From Luidia sarsii (taxonomy: Eukaryota; Echinodermata; Asteroidea; Paxillosida; Luidiidae): a stretch of 64,000 bases of DNA. Shown here piece after piece: positions 46,835-58,974 of this stretch. Location: NCBI GenBank assembly GCA_949987565.1, contig OX465115.1:16367242-16431241 (forward strand), given 5' to 3'. The notes under the pieces were generated by a model, which made no database searches, was not told where the DNA came from, and worked only from the letters and a program-made list of their open reading frames with translations. Each line of letters begins with the position of its first letter. Position 1 is the stretch's first letter. The position numbers and the translations under genes were made by a program.

Positions 46835-46932
46835 GTTATGTGCATTGAGCTGGGATGTCTGCCTTGTTGCCTACTGGAAAGGACATTGTTGTACATCTGT
46901 GCTCCTTTGACTTGAAATGTTTTATATGTTCT

Positions 46933-46977
46933 CATGTAGGTCATTGAAGACGTGAATTTCCTGAAATGACCTACATG
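46933..46977 (+). promoter_or_regulatory. Perfect 13-bp hairpin in the ELP5 3' UTR
   Basis: CATGTAGGTCATT at 46933-46945 is exactly reverse-complemented at 46965-46977, leaving a 19-base loop. It lies about 100 bases after the stop codon. It could be an RNA element or a remnant of a small palindromic repeat. Confidence 0.5.
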
Positions 46978-47825
46978 TGTACTTGCTATAAAAGGGCCAA
47001 TATACTGATTTTTACAAGATGTCCGTTGTGATTTTCCTTTTTTTATTTCCATTATAGTAATTGCAAATTCCCCCCCCCCAACAAAAAAAATCTTTAAAAA
47101 AAAGAGCCAACACTCCGCTCAGGAAATTGTTATATTTTTAATACATTGTAGTTTCATTTTCAGAAACAGAATGGAAGAATAAGTTTGTTTCTAAAATTTT
47201 CCAAGCTGAACGTTTTACAGGGTGGATGGAAGGTTTTTTATATCCATAGTGGGTGGTACATCCTACACAATCTTGCCAGCTACTATGATGATTTTAGTCT
47301 TAGATTACTGCCCTGAGTGCATTTGGTGGACAATGTAATTCTGTTTAATAAGGTACTGGTAATCAAATACATGTACGTAGTGGCATTTACTCCATTCAGG
47401 GAATTCCACTCAATGTCATGCTTCAGTGGAACACCGCACTCCTCTTGGATTGTGAATATGTTGATTAGATATTTTGTAGCAACCTTAGTCTTGGCTCAAG
47501 AAATGCAATTTTTGTACAGGTGTGAATGTTCTAGTTTGTGCAGACAATCTTTACTATGAACTTGTCTTATGTAGATATGTTGGAACAGTTTAGTGAGTAG
47601 TTACCGGTAATCCTGTATACAAATGCAATACATTTTATTTGTTAAAGGCCCAATACTACTGCAGATTTCCATCTAATTTACAGTTTGTAGATGGTCATTT
47701 ATGTTGAAATCTTACGGTCTGGGATGCTGTACTTTTCAAGAAATCTTCAATCAAACACATACAAACTGATTATCTTTCCACCTTTACTAATGTTGTATTG
47801 GGTCTTTAATTGTCTTGTTTTGCCA

Positions 47826-47831
47826 AATAAA
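47826..47831 (+). promoter_or_regulatory. Poly(A) signal of ELP5
   Basis: AATAAA lies about 1 kb after the ELP5 stop and is the first canonical hexamer I noticed on this strand. On the opposite strand ATTAAA at about 47805-47810 could serve MRPS22, so the two messages may overlap slightly at their ends. Confidence 0.45.
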
Positions 47832-48155
47832 CACTGGTGACATGCATCATTTTGTGATTGTAATCTTATCAATATCCTACGGCGAACACTAGGTAAGACT
47901 GTCCAGATTAATGTGGCTTGGAAAAATGCACGCAACACTATTGGGACTTCTGGCTAGTGGCTTCCATAGACTTGTGTAAACTGAAGCAATAGCCAATTCA
48001 TCCATTTTCTGCAATCAGATAAAGTCACAGTGCTTCTGCCAATTTCTTTGACTTAAGAAATTGATTTCACAAAATTTGATTCTGGTCCATGAAATTGGGT
48101 GGCATTGGGCAACTCTATCTCAGCCTTTCCATGTCTGACTTCCTGCCAGCGTTTG

Positions 48156-51100
48156 TCACCGGGATTCCAAGACGTCCTCTTGTCCAACAGTTCCATCCTG
48201 ATCAGCAAGTGCATTCTCATAGGCCTGGAGTACAAGCTCTAGTCTGCCTTGCTTCTTGGCATCCAGCTCAATGTAAGCCTATTTGAAGACAACAAATAAG
48301 CAACAGATAATGTCAATGCATTTTTAGGCAGGAAGTTGTTGGTAGACACGTACACGAATCCCAAAAGGAATGCAGCTTTATTTAATGAATTAGACAGCAG
48401 AATTTCTTCAGTTTGTATGTATGGAATGACTGACCTTGATAAGATCCATTTCTTCAAGTCTCTCAGTCTGGACTTTCACTGCTGACTGACACTCAGGATA
48501 CAGGATGTGGTACAGATGAATCAGATCTACTGCATCGGAAAACCTAAAGACAAACAACATGCACTATGGGATGAAACTACAAAAATGGGGGAGTCTAGGT
48601 CCAAGCAAAACAATACTGCTAACAGTCTTCTAACTACACACTGCCCGATGCATTGAGTCTTTTCAGTCCTTCTACAATCATTTGTATAGGTACATGTACT
48701 GTACTTACAGGCGTTTCTGTATCATGTCAGCAAGCATGCCATCCATTCTGTGCATACGGACCAGATAGAATGCAAGGCCACCAAAATGGCGAGTAGACCT
48801 CAGGAGATCATACTTTTCTCTGGCGTCAACGTCGTCATAAACTTGGTGATGAACCTGTTTCGGAAAAAAGAGACAAAATTAAGCTGTAAAGCCTGTAATA
48901 CATAATCAAACGCACAGAATGTGGGGTCATCAACTAATTGGATAAAGCACAGGGCACACAGTGCCAAATACTTGTGTTGGAAAAGCTAAATCTTATCGTT
49001 AAAATGCCACGTCTCATTGTAAAAGGCTAATCCAACTAAAATTTGTCAAGTTCTGTTAAAAATAAAAAGAGGCTTTAGATGACTGAAAAGGGGGCAAACT
49101 AATTGTGGCACTAAAAGGGATGATTTGGCAGAATGAGTAAAATTTTATAAAATTTCAAAACTACAGATCCTGTAGACATTTGCTTTTTTGGGAAAAAACC
49201 ACGTAGTTCAGTTCCAGACTTTACCCGAATGAAATCAGCTGCATCTGGCTCATACTGCCCACAGGCAGCATTCAGTAAATCCTCATAGCGGTCCTGAGTG
49301 AAAAACACCTGAAGACAAACAAAAGAATTGATTCTATTGCTTCTCATGAGAAAGAAGGAATTACAGTATATTAAGAAAGCTTAGTACCTGAGCTCTGGCT
49401 GTGCATTTGTGATGTTGCTTTTGAAAAGCCCAAAAATAAATATCCAAAACAGATTAAAGGCCTGATATTTCAATACATCATTGTTTTCAATGGTCATAAT
49501 TATGCCTTTGACATTTCATTCCCAGGGAGGCCTTTCACAAAGGAATATCTCTGATATTTCATCATCATAATAACAAAACATGTTCAGCTGACAGGATAAA
49601 GATATGATCGGGCCCTCTAACATTGGTGAGATAAGTAATGGTCTAGTGTCATATAATCTGAATTCTTTACTGTATCTTGGTCATAAAGCAATTTGTTTAT
49701 ATTCTACAGCCTCTAGGAGGCTTCCATTTGCTTCAGATGCAGCATTTGGCAACAGATGATGTTGTTCAATCTTAGTCCAATACAAATACCATAACATTGT
49801 TTGCTTGAAATTCTTATGAATTGTACCCCTGACATAGTCACCACTCACCGATATATTCTCCTCCTCAAACATAGGGGGCGCCGCCATCTCACGATGTGCA
49901 CGTGGGAAGTAGACCTGTGTGATGCGATCTCGCTCCTCCCATGATGCTTTGCGTAGTGTCCCACTGGGCTCACGCACAACAATAAACCGCTCCTAAATAA
50001 ACGAGGCACAAACCAATTGATGTAAAATGCCTCATATAAGATGTATCAATTTTTATACTTGTATGTCCTAACTATTCTCAACTTTGTCATGTACTCAAGT
50101 CAATTAAAACATTAATTGAAATGTGTGATACCTGTCTAGCAGACTAGCTAAAGACTAGCTTCAAGTTGATGAATAGTCTTGATAATAATTTGTTTCACAA
50201 AGGGGAAATGACTGAGTGAGGGGATGACTGACTTCCCAAAGGATCAACTAATCACTTGATTTGATTGACTGTGATTGATTGACTGATTTATAGTTGCCTT
50301 CTCAATATAATCACATACAGGTAATCAATTGTTTTCGTGATATGTAAAAACAAAAAAACTGCTTATTGACTAAAATGACCAAAATCATAATGCATATAAA
50401 TAAACAATTAGGAGGGCTAGACATTTCGATCCCAGTCAGTCCATTCTCAATAATTACATGAAAGCTTGCAAAGTTATACAAGGATAGCCCACAAATGACT
50501 TATTCCCAATAACTTACTTATTTGTAAAAACTTAAGTGCTGACTTGTGGACTACAATGCACCATTCATATTTCATACTCATTTGTGGCTTTCCTGCAAGT
50601 GCAGGTGTAGGTTCTAAGACTTTCTTACAGGTCAATGGTTGCAGCATCATTTCAAGCAAGAAGGCAGCACCATACCATAATGTAATGCATACTATAGTAT
50701 AACAAGTGTACATACCCTGTCACTGACACCATAGGAGATATCAGTGAAAACAAACTTAGACGAGTCCAGTCCATCCAGCTCTTTGTTGTCAGAGAGGACT
50801 GTGGCAATCTCCTGTCTCTCCTCAAGCACTGGGGGCATCTGCATTTGCCTTCTGGCCTGTCTCTTTGCTTCTTCCTCCAGCTACATGTAAGCAGATTGGC
50901 AGATAAAAATCAGCGCTAGAAAGGTCAGTTATGGTTAGTTTGGGCCACTTCAAATGGTTAAACTGGTACCAGTAAATGCATGTGGTTATGGGCTCTGTGG
51001 CAATAAAAAAAAACTGGGGGGAAAAAATGAAAATTGGGTCATTCCTGTAAAAGTAAAAAAAATAATTGACAACTGCCACAAATTGATATGAAAATTAGTG

Positions 51101-52374
51101 TGCAAAATTGACTCCTTTAGAACCCTCAAGAATGAAAGTCCTGTAGTTTGACTAGTTTTTTTTGTGCTAAATTTAAAACCAGAAGGCCCACATTTGGTTA
51201 CCTCTGTCAACTTGGCATCACTGACAAGTCTGTAGGTTGGTGGTTCCAGCTTCCTTTTGGCGTGACGGAAGACCTTGTTTATGTCTAGTCCAGTAATTCT
51301 GCTCAAGATGCCTTGTACCTCATCCGTGTTGAACAATGCCAGATGGGCTGAAAGCAAATGTACGAATGTATGGAATATAATAACAGAAATCTTCATTTTC
51401 TACCCATATTATTTTAACAAGCGACGCATTAATGACAATTAAAATTCATTTACAAAATGACAATTAAAATTCATTTACAAAAATCATACTTTTCATAGGC
51501 TACAGAGTCCATTGTATCTTCATATCTTTTTCTCAAAATTTTATTGGGCTAGACACTTGCACAAGTATTCTCAGAGGCTATTTCTGAGTTTGAAGGGAAG
51601 TTTAAAAAAAACACTGCACTGTACTGGGTTCGTGAACAACTCAGACAGTCCCTCAGGAAATTGTACAACAATTTCCAAAACAAAACTAAAGGGACCAAGT
51701 TAGTTACACTCCGAGCTGGCACATGAGATGGTTTCACGGGGGTTTTCAGGGTACAAATTTTTTGGTCGGGATAGTTATCGTCATCGAGTCGAAAAATCGT
51801 TAACATGAATTAAATAAATTTAACAGCTCAACCGTTTTACCCTGGTGAAGACTTGGTCCTTGAAGTTGGACTTGGAGTTTGATCGTAATTACTATCTCAT
51901 CTGTATCGCCCGATCCCTCAAAATTCTAAAAACTTAAAAAGGGCGATTGTATTTGTAAGGTCCAAGTTACTTGGACTAGTCTATACCCTAACTAGTATTT
52001 TAGTAATAATATTAGTAAAGTAAAGTAGATGTCAGTAGAGTTCAGTTGTAACTTGGTTGTATCTCCATGGTTGTAATTGAAGTTGTATGTGTACTGTACA
52101 GCTGAGCATGTCACGTGTCGTTGCAGTGTACAGTATTGTGCTACAACTAGTACAAGTACAACTGATTACTGAACTAATGCATTCATCACATTCTTGTTGG
52201 AATGCACGGCAAACCCGACAAGGAATTGTAAGAAATGGAAAAAAACTTACATTTCTCGGCATCTGAAGAACAAGTACATCGTTGGTACTTGTCAATCATA
52301 CCATCGCGTTTCAGGAACCGTCTCAGAAATTGTTCAGACTTCTTAGCGAATTCTCTCCTCATGCACGCCGCCAT
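48156..52374 (-). CDS. MRPS22: Mitochondrial small-subunit ribosomal protein mS22 (MRPS22)
   Basis: Eight exons on the minus strand: 52251-52374, 51202-51347, 50716-50880, 49849-49992, 49225-49308, 48709-48854, 48435-48543, 48156-48278. All junctions are GT-AG with matching phase; 346 residues (human about 360). Signature blocks in order: [132 protein letters not shown]. The Arg/Lys-rich N-terminus ([18 protein letters not shown]) could act as a mitochondrial targeting peptide. The protein is a structural part of the animal mitoribosome small subunit with no bacterial counterpart. The start is the first ATG, preceded by a short upstream region without a visible partner gene. ELP5 converges from the other side. 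Confidence 0.93.
51431..51480 (+). repeat. 25-bp perfect tandem duplication in MRPS22 intron 1
   Basis: The 25 bases from 51431 (AATGACAATTAAAATTCATT then TACAA) are repeated exactly from 51456. Confidence 0.9.
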
Positions 52375-55221
52375 TTTGGAACTTGATTCTTTGGCCCAAA
52401 AGAGGGCGCTCTATCTGCCAGAAGGCATCTATCAACGTCTCTTTTCGAGTCGTTTTCGGTGACGGAACTCAGCTCTCTTCGATCGTCCACCTCTCCCTTC
52501 TCTATACAATTTTTGTACCGATGATCGTTATAACGTTTTTTTCTAGTATATACCTACTTCCCCATCCCAATACAGAAGGACTCCAACACTTCTTTTCCGA
52601 AACCGATTTGTATCGGGCTAGTTCAGGGGCGAATAATTATGTTCACCTCCGATGTTCACAAAGTTCGAACAAAAATTAAAAGCTCCCACCCGCCAGTCTG
52701 TGCTTTCTTATGCATAATATTAAAAATCGTTAAGATTATTAAAAATACAATTTATTTTAATGAGTGAGTTAATTGCCATGATTACTATCCCTGTGGCAAT
52801 TTGCAACATTGATTTTTTCCCATTATCAATGAAGAAGCAAAGGTCGTAACGCGTATCGTAGCCTAAAACCATGGAGGTAGCTAAATCTAAAGATAACTTA
52901 TTCTTTAAAGGTATGCCTAAGACTAAAATCTGAAAAGCGCGTAAAGATATTTTTTACCATTTTTTTCAAGTTGGGTTTCACTTCTAACAGTCTAACCCTT
53001 TGTCCCGAAACCTAATTCAGTGAATCGACTCTTACCCATTTGGCTGAGGAGGGGATCAATAATGTGTCCAATGGCGTTTACTACTAGGCCTAGCTATTCC
53101 AAAATCCGCGTGTCCTCGATCGTCGGCGTAGATCATGCAGAAGTGATGACGAGCTCGATCAGTACACCTGCATGTGCACACCTGACTCCATGCACACACG
53201 CTATGCACACTACTGCTGCATAATGTTATTAGCATGAAACGAACTAACTTAATTCAGTCCTTAATTACGTATACGTATAGTTTTCTCAGAAATATTGATA
53301 TTGCCAGTCGCTTTTCCATGGCCGGCTTTTTGTAAAAAATATGTAGTAGCATCATTGGATATTCTGACGGATTATGTATAACACGGGCACGTGCGACATG
53401 GGGTATCCACATGTACGTATAATTATATAACGGATGGAAAAGGCCAGCTCACTCGGTGGCATAATAGCCAATACTGGTGTTTTCATGACCTAGGCTTCCA
53501 TGGGGAAAACAGACCCTATCGGTCGGTCGACGTTAGAGTCAAGTCACCTAACGAGACATAGGCTTATCTACTCAACACGGCCAGGGTGAGAATTAGACGG
53601 CCCCGATCAGCCCCAAACCACATAATTTCAATTTCTATCCTTCGACAAAATGATTCTGATTAACATTTCAGCCAAGGTATTGATTAATATTGTATTGGAA
53701 ATGCCGCATAGGCCTAGAGATCGCCATCATTTCCCAGTCGTTTTACAAACAATCTCATTCCGGCCATGAATGATGAAGGTATTGCGACTACGGCGGAGGC
53801 CACTCCATCCCATCGAAGCATTTCGGACATCATTGTAAGAACGTGACATTCCGCGCCCATTTAATTGATAATAGTGCATGCAATTATTAACAGACTGGCT
53901 ACATTGAGTATTTGCAAACACGGTTGAAAGCATTCGGCCCCATGGTTAAATGTCTCAAGTTCAAGTGCCTGCTCCGCCAACCACAAAGAGCAAAATAAGT
54001 CCAGATTTGGGGCTTTCATGCTCATGCACAATAATTGGTTTTCTTTTACCCAATCGCTTTGACATCCCATTAGTGAGGCAAGTCAACAAGAAAGGACACA
54101 TTTTGACTTTTGACTGCATGGGAATAATTTTCTCTTCAAATACGTAGTCTTCAATCTCCAGTCCTTGGTCAGACATGCGCTCGTCATTCTGTTTCATAGC
54201 CTCTTACTCTGTCTTCCCTCTCAGTACCACGCTGCATGGGTACTGTTTCCGTCTCTCGTTTTAATATCCCCTCTCCTCCTCTCTTTCTTTCCACCCCTCC
54301 TTCCCTTTCCACCTCTACTTCTTCCTTTCTTCTTTCGGAAGCTGTTTTTCAATAACATGAAACGCGTGCATTTCGTGATATGTACAAGATTCTGGCCATT
54401 ATCACTTGCTTATAATAGGGCTGGGATAGTCCGAGTGTTTTTATTTATAGTACATGTACGTGTCGTTTGTAGGGATGTGATATTGAGTCCAATATGCAGT
54501 AGTTTGTTCGTCTGACGAATAATACTTACTGCATGTTAAATGTACATAATTGGTAATCCTCCTTTTCCAAATCACTATTTTATCTGATGCATTAGTATTT
54601 TATAGAGTGAATGGAAGAAGAACGATGAAGAAAAAAACCGAAGGGGATGGAAAACCTTTCTTCAGAAAAAAAATCAAAATGTCCGTCTTGCTTCTCAAAA
54701 TGCCTGCAATTATTTTTACAATGGTTAATCACTAGAGACGCCTGAGTTAATTAAATCAGACATTAACTCTAAAAGCCTTCATTTCTCCATTCGTTTGACC
54801 ACAGTCATCAGTCCTGTGAAAAAGCCTCCAATTCAATCGGATGTTATCGACCCTTGATTTGCTGAATGGCTTCTACCAGATTACCTTTGCTAGTCTTTAG
54901 ACGTCAATTGGTGCGACCGTTCCTAGTAGCCGAGGCGTGTTCAAACATTGGAACCATAATAACACGTATACCGACTGGCATTTCTAATGATAGCAATACC
55001 CAATGCTTTTAATTATGGTAAGAGTTCTAGACAAAAATCAAGCAAAATGTTTACTGATTGAATTGATCAAACTACTTATTGATTGAAATTATCAAACTAC
55101 TTATTGATTTAAATGATCAAAGCTTTTACTGATTAGGCCTAAATTTATCAATCTTGCTTAGGCCTACTGATTTAATGATCAAACTGTAAATCAGTCCGAA
55201 TAATAATGTCAGAATTAGGCT

Positions 55222-55298
55222 AAGGCCTTTCGTTTCGATCCTGTAGCAGGTCTTTTTGGCTTTGAGGAAGGTCCTGCTCTGATCGAAACGTTAGACCC
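55222..55298. repeat. Fold-back element copy
   Basis: Left arm CTTTCGTTTCGATCCTGTAG and right arm GGTCCTGCTCTGATCGAAAC, then GTTAGACCCT, pair around a loop at about 55255-55262. It is the same family as 37869-37966 but more diverged. Confidence 0.8.
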
Positions 55299-55530
55299 TC
55301 TACATTTGTAATAATATTATATTGATAAAAATCAACTAACCAACCAAGCAACAAAACAACAAACCAACCAACCAACCAACTCAATTTCACAATCTAGCAC
55401 AATGGACCGTTAAACACGATAGCACATTATTATTCAGAACCAATGAGAATTTATTCATTATCATCAAACAACATCAGAAAACAAAATGTGACTTCTTAGC
55501 TGAGTCACTTTATACTGAAATGAGCTAAGT

Positions 55531-55600
55531 TGACGTTTCGAATCGTGAGTTCCGCACTTCCTTCGGACAAAGGCCCTGCTAGGATCGAAACGTCAGGCCC
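55531..55600. repeat. Fold-back element copy
   Basis: GACGTTTCGAATCGTGAG starts the left arm and AGGCCCTGCTAGGATCGAAA then CGTCAGGCCC forms an intact right arm. The left arm has drifted more than the right. Confidence 0.75.
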
Positions 55601-57225
55601 ATGCCAAACGTGAGTAAAGGCCCTAAGGTATAATTGCAATCAATAATTATTGTTACGACAAAATACGCGCACCGCTATAGCTGCTCTATTGTCTTCAGGT
55701 TTCTGGCACAAAGCAAAGCTGAAAACAAAATACGAAATAGAAATGAATTTTTTACAATATTGGTCTCCCTGTGTACATCAGTTCTGCAATTGCTCTTACA
55801 TGGAACTTGACCTTTCATGCACGAATAAGCCCATGGTGCACTAGCAGCCGGTATTTTGCCCTTGGTTGTAATTGGTGGGTATATAGACGACTGCATTGTG
55901 CAATTATATAATTGCACGTAGTTCGAACGCGTTCCCTCTATTCTCGCATTCTTGTAAATGATGCGTGTCATCAGCCTTGGCAATACTCAGGCCATTGTAA
56001 CTATACAAACAAGCAGGCAACTAACGCTCAATTAAAATATTCATGACTATACAAATGTATGCCGGCAAAACCTTTCATGGCACGTATACCAGCGAACTCA
56101 TCTACAGTCTGAGCCCTCAGTGCCATATTGGGCCAGGCTAGGCATATACATATCATATATATTCTCTGGATATGTGTATGTACGTTTTCAATGGAAATGC
56201 ATTGTTGAATATACCTAATGCGGTTGATAGTTAATTGCAAAGTTGTCGAAGAACCAAAAGTGATTATGGACAATTGAAGGATGCAGTCACCATGACTGTT
56301 TGGGGAAAACATCAAACAGAGACGGAGACACAGACATGAGCAGTCAGAGACAGAGATTAGATTAATGTGGGTGAGCCCCAGTTTAAATGGATTTTTTCGG
56401 TCAAATCAATTCTTTATCACTGTTGAAAAGATCGCTTTAAGCAGGGTGATGTCAAAAGGTAAAACGGCTCCACTGCGGTGCTACATGTATTATCAAGGCG
56501 CACCATATAATATATATACCCTTTAAAATCCATAATATACGGATTTTATAATTATTTCAACGTGAACAATGGCATACTGAGCGTGACTGACAGTTTTGTA
56601 TTCTCATAGGAATACATGTTGCAGATTGACTTTAAATATAATGGGAAAATGTGCATAATTATCTAAAAACTCTACTGGGCCTGATGTTTCGACTCCAATA
56701 GGATTTTGCTGAGAGGTAAAAAAATAATGGCAAGGACAAACGGATTAAGAGGGGAGCAGAAATAAGAACCGGTGGACAGGAGATGGACAGGAATACTTGT
56801 AGAATATTGACCAGGATGAGATCAAAGGGAAAGTCAAGCAGTTTATGATTTAAGGACATAGAGATTAAAGGAGGAAGATCACAATAGCAAGGAAAGGGAA
56901 AAATGATTTGCCTTTGTGTCTGGCCTCGCAGAAACATGAAACTATCATTCGATCGACTGGCCCAGACAGTCTTTGCTTTCCTGCTCTCATTTCCCATACA
57001 TTCCGTAATCATGTACATTCTTTAAATAAATTGCCACACATACCAATGACATTACTTTGTGCAACCTCGATGCTAATATGGGAAGAGGCGTCGTACATTA
57101 TTTCATGTCGAACGAAGGATGCGCGTTATGTAATGCGACCTTGGGATCCATAGTCCGTTTTCGAAATGAAGGCTTAGGCTCGGGCTCGGGCTCAGGCTCC
57201 GTCTGACAAAACCTTAAAATCCAGG

Positions 57226-57420
57226 TTGTGGTTCCGCTGTGTAAAATGGTCTAGCGCCCCGTACTCCAGATCTTATGGTATATGTTATGGGTTGGAGTCC
57301 AGCCATAGGGGGTGTGGTGCTTGCAACCATTTCCATGCGGCAAGATGCTGTGACGATGCTATGTCTCAAGCCATGGGGATGTTAGTCGATCTGATGGATA
57401 TCAATAACTTGGCCTAACGC
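57226..57420 (+). mobile_element. Possible tRNA-like SINE
   Basis: AAATGGTCTAGCGCCCCGTA resembles an A-box region and GGGTTGGAGTCCAGC a B-box about 45 bases later. No second copy is visible in the window, so this rests on the box spacing alone. Confidence 0.3.
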
Positions 57421-57422
57421 TA

Positions 57423-58655
57423 TCACATGTTCGATCCTCGGCAACAGTTCATCTTTTTGACTTCCCTGACGCAGTCTTCCTTGAACTTCTTGTTGACAAA
57501 GCTATAGATGGCGGGGTTGACTGCAGGCGTGGTGTAGTACAAGTGCTGCAAGAGGGTGAGGAAGGCGAAGGCTACGTCCTCATGCTCCCTCATGTAGTCC
57601 CACTTGGAGTCCAACATGAAGCTGATGGCCCACACGACGAAGCGCGCTGTCCATGTTACCACGAAGACCACCGTGGCCAACAGCAGCATCTTGCCCGTCT
57701 TGCTCTTCCGTCCCTTCACTGTGCGCTCGGCCTGCTCGCTCTGGACCGCCGTCAGCTTTGTACGGGATCCGTCCGAAGGCGGGTCCTCGCTGGACGATGG
57801 GGCGGGGTTCACGCCGATACCTCCCCCGACAGGGCGCTCCTGTGAGCCCGCGGGGACTCCCTCTGGCGAATCCTCAACGCCGCTGCTCTTTGGCAAGTCT
57901 TCGGGGTGTGCTTTTGCCTCTTCGATGCCGTTGTTCAATCGGGCCCCGCTACTCTTGGTGGCCAGCGTGATTCCGGTGGTGGCGTCGCCGTGGATCGACG
58001 CGCCAGCCAGGCGCTTGGACGCCGGCTCCCGCTCGGTGGCGGCCCCTTGGAGTGACGGCCGGATCTTCATCCTTTGCCGCACCTCTCTGTAAATCAGCAG
58101 GTACATGACCAGCGCTGTCACCATCATGCAGGCGAAGATGAACGCCATGACGAACAGAGCGGAGTAGACCCACGTCCGGTAGGTCTCTGTCTCGGTAATC
58201 TCGCACATCTGCGAGCCAGGATCGGAGGTCGTGTACACGGCCAGGGCTGGAATGGTGAGGATGGCTGAGACAACGATGCCCACACCGCACACCAGCTGGG
58301 CGCGCCGATGGGTCATCCAGCCCAGGTGCGGCCGGCAGATGGATAAGTAGCGATCCACGGCCACCGCCGTGGTTACGAAGGCCGAAGCCATCTCACTGCC
58401 GAGTCCCACCCAGCTAAAGAGCCGGCAAACGAAGTCGCTGCCGAAGGATTCCTCGTGAACCCAAAGGTAGAATCTGTAGGCGGTCAGCGAGCAGATGAAG
58501 AGGTCCACCCAGGCCAGGCCAAGGATGAAGACGCGGGTGCCATTGCGCTTGGTCCTCTTGGTGTACACGATCAGCACTAGGATATTGCCCGGTATTCCGA
58601 TCAGGGCTACTATGCCCAAGAGGCACAGCAGAAACCACGTGTACAACTTCATCAT
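57423..58655 (-). CDS. Class A (rhodopsin-like) G protein-coupled receptor, ligand unknown
   Basis: One open exon of 410 residues with seven hydrophobic segments. Landmarks: GIPGN in TM1 (Asn24), LAWVDLF in TM2 (Asp51), Cys77 at the start of TM3 and a Cys in loop 2 (QMCEI) for the usual disulfide, DRY at 101-103, a long loop 3 rich in Ser, Pro and Gly (about residues 200-310), and NPAIY in TM7, followed by CC in the tail that could be palmitoylated. In TM6 the order is FVVTWTA: the Trp is kept but the usual Pro two residues later is Ala. The N-terminus before TM1 is only about seven residues. The start is the first in-frame ATG; a TGA lies 11 codons upstream. It resembles peptide receptors in general, but I cannot assign a subfamily or ligand. 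Confidence 0.9.
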   Translation of the reverse strand: MMKLYTWFLLCLLGIVALIGIPGNILVLIVYTKRTKRNGTRVFILGLAWVDLFICSLTAYRFYLWVHEESFGSDFVCRLFSWVGLGSEMASAFVTTAVAVDRYLSICRPHLGWMTHRRAQLVCGVGIVVSAILTIPALAVYTTSDPGSQMCEITETETYRTWVYSALFVMAFIFACMMVTALVMYLLIYREVRQRMKIRPSLQGAATEREPASKRLAGASIHGDATTGITLATKSSGARLNNGIEEAKAHPEDLPKSSGVEDSPEGVPAGSQERPVGGGIGVNPAPSSSEDPPSDGSRTKLTAVQSEQAERTVKGRKSKTGKMLLLATVVFVVTWTARFVVWAISFMLDSKWDYMREHEDVAFAFLTLLQHLYYTTPAVNPAIYSFVNKKFKEDCVREVKKMNCCRGSNM

Positions 58656-58700
58656 GGACAAGCTAAGATGAAATTGAGGGCTTCAGATGTCACTGCATAC

Positions 58701-58740
58701 CCTCGCGTATCCTCGCGTATCCTCGCGTATCCTCGCGTGC
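58701..58740 (+). repeat. Four tandem copies of a 10-bp unit upstream of the GPCR
   Basis: CCTCGCGTAT is present three times exactly and a fourth time as CCTCGCGTGC, about 45-85 bases before the start codon. In gene orientation each unit reads ATACGCGAGG. Confidence 0.9.
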
Positions 58741-58890
58741 TAGGTCAATTATCAGGCCGGTGAGTATGGCTTCTCCACATTGTTTTCCTACATATGTGAA
58801 GAGTCCTGCTCAGATGAACTCATGGACAGAGTACAACAGTCGTTTACAGATATCACTACTTCCTGGATTCACGGGAGCCTTGTCGCTTAC

Positions 58891-58974
58891 AGCATTCGCC
58901 TCCCCGTCTTATCCAGCGCTTGAGTAAATCACGACAATTGGACGTCATGGTAACCAGTGTCTCAAACCACGTCC
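58891..58974 (-). other. Possible 5' UTR exon of the GPCR gene
   Basis: On the minus strand CTATTTTTCACAG precedes 58974 and AATGCT|GTAAGCG ends at 58891, so the 84 bases are bounded by good splice sites. If joined to the acceptor TTTCATCTTAG just before the GPCR start, a short upstream frame (starting ATGACGTCC) would end in a TGA that overlaps the GPCR ATG. Transcript evidence is needed. Confidence 0.35.

Larger units (their letters stand above)
46835..48155. other. Convergent 3' region of ELP5 and MRPS22
   Basis: The ELP5 3' UTR begins at 46835 and the likely poly(A) signal is at 47826-47831. MRPS22 ends from the other side at 48156. A perfect hairpin is at 46933-46977 and poly-C/A runs at about 47070-47103. 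No further gene is seen. Confidence 0.6.
52375..57422. other. Intergenic between MRPS22 promoter and the GPCR 3' end
   Basis: Five kilobases without a supportable gene. The first 200 bases are the likely MRPS22 promoter. The rest holds two fold-back copies (55222-55298, 55531-55600), an AACC-rich microsatellite at about 55330-55380 and a possible SINE near 57230-57420. Open frames here are short and have no domain. Confidence 0.55.

Noticed and set aside
57543..58290. Frames of 100-162 residues on both strands inside the GPCR
   Set aside because: Shadows of the GC-rich loop-3 coding region.
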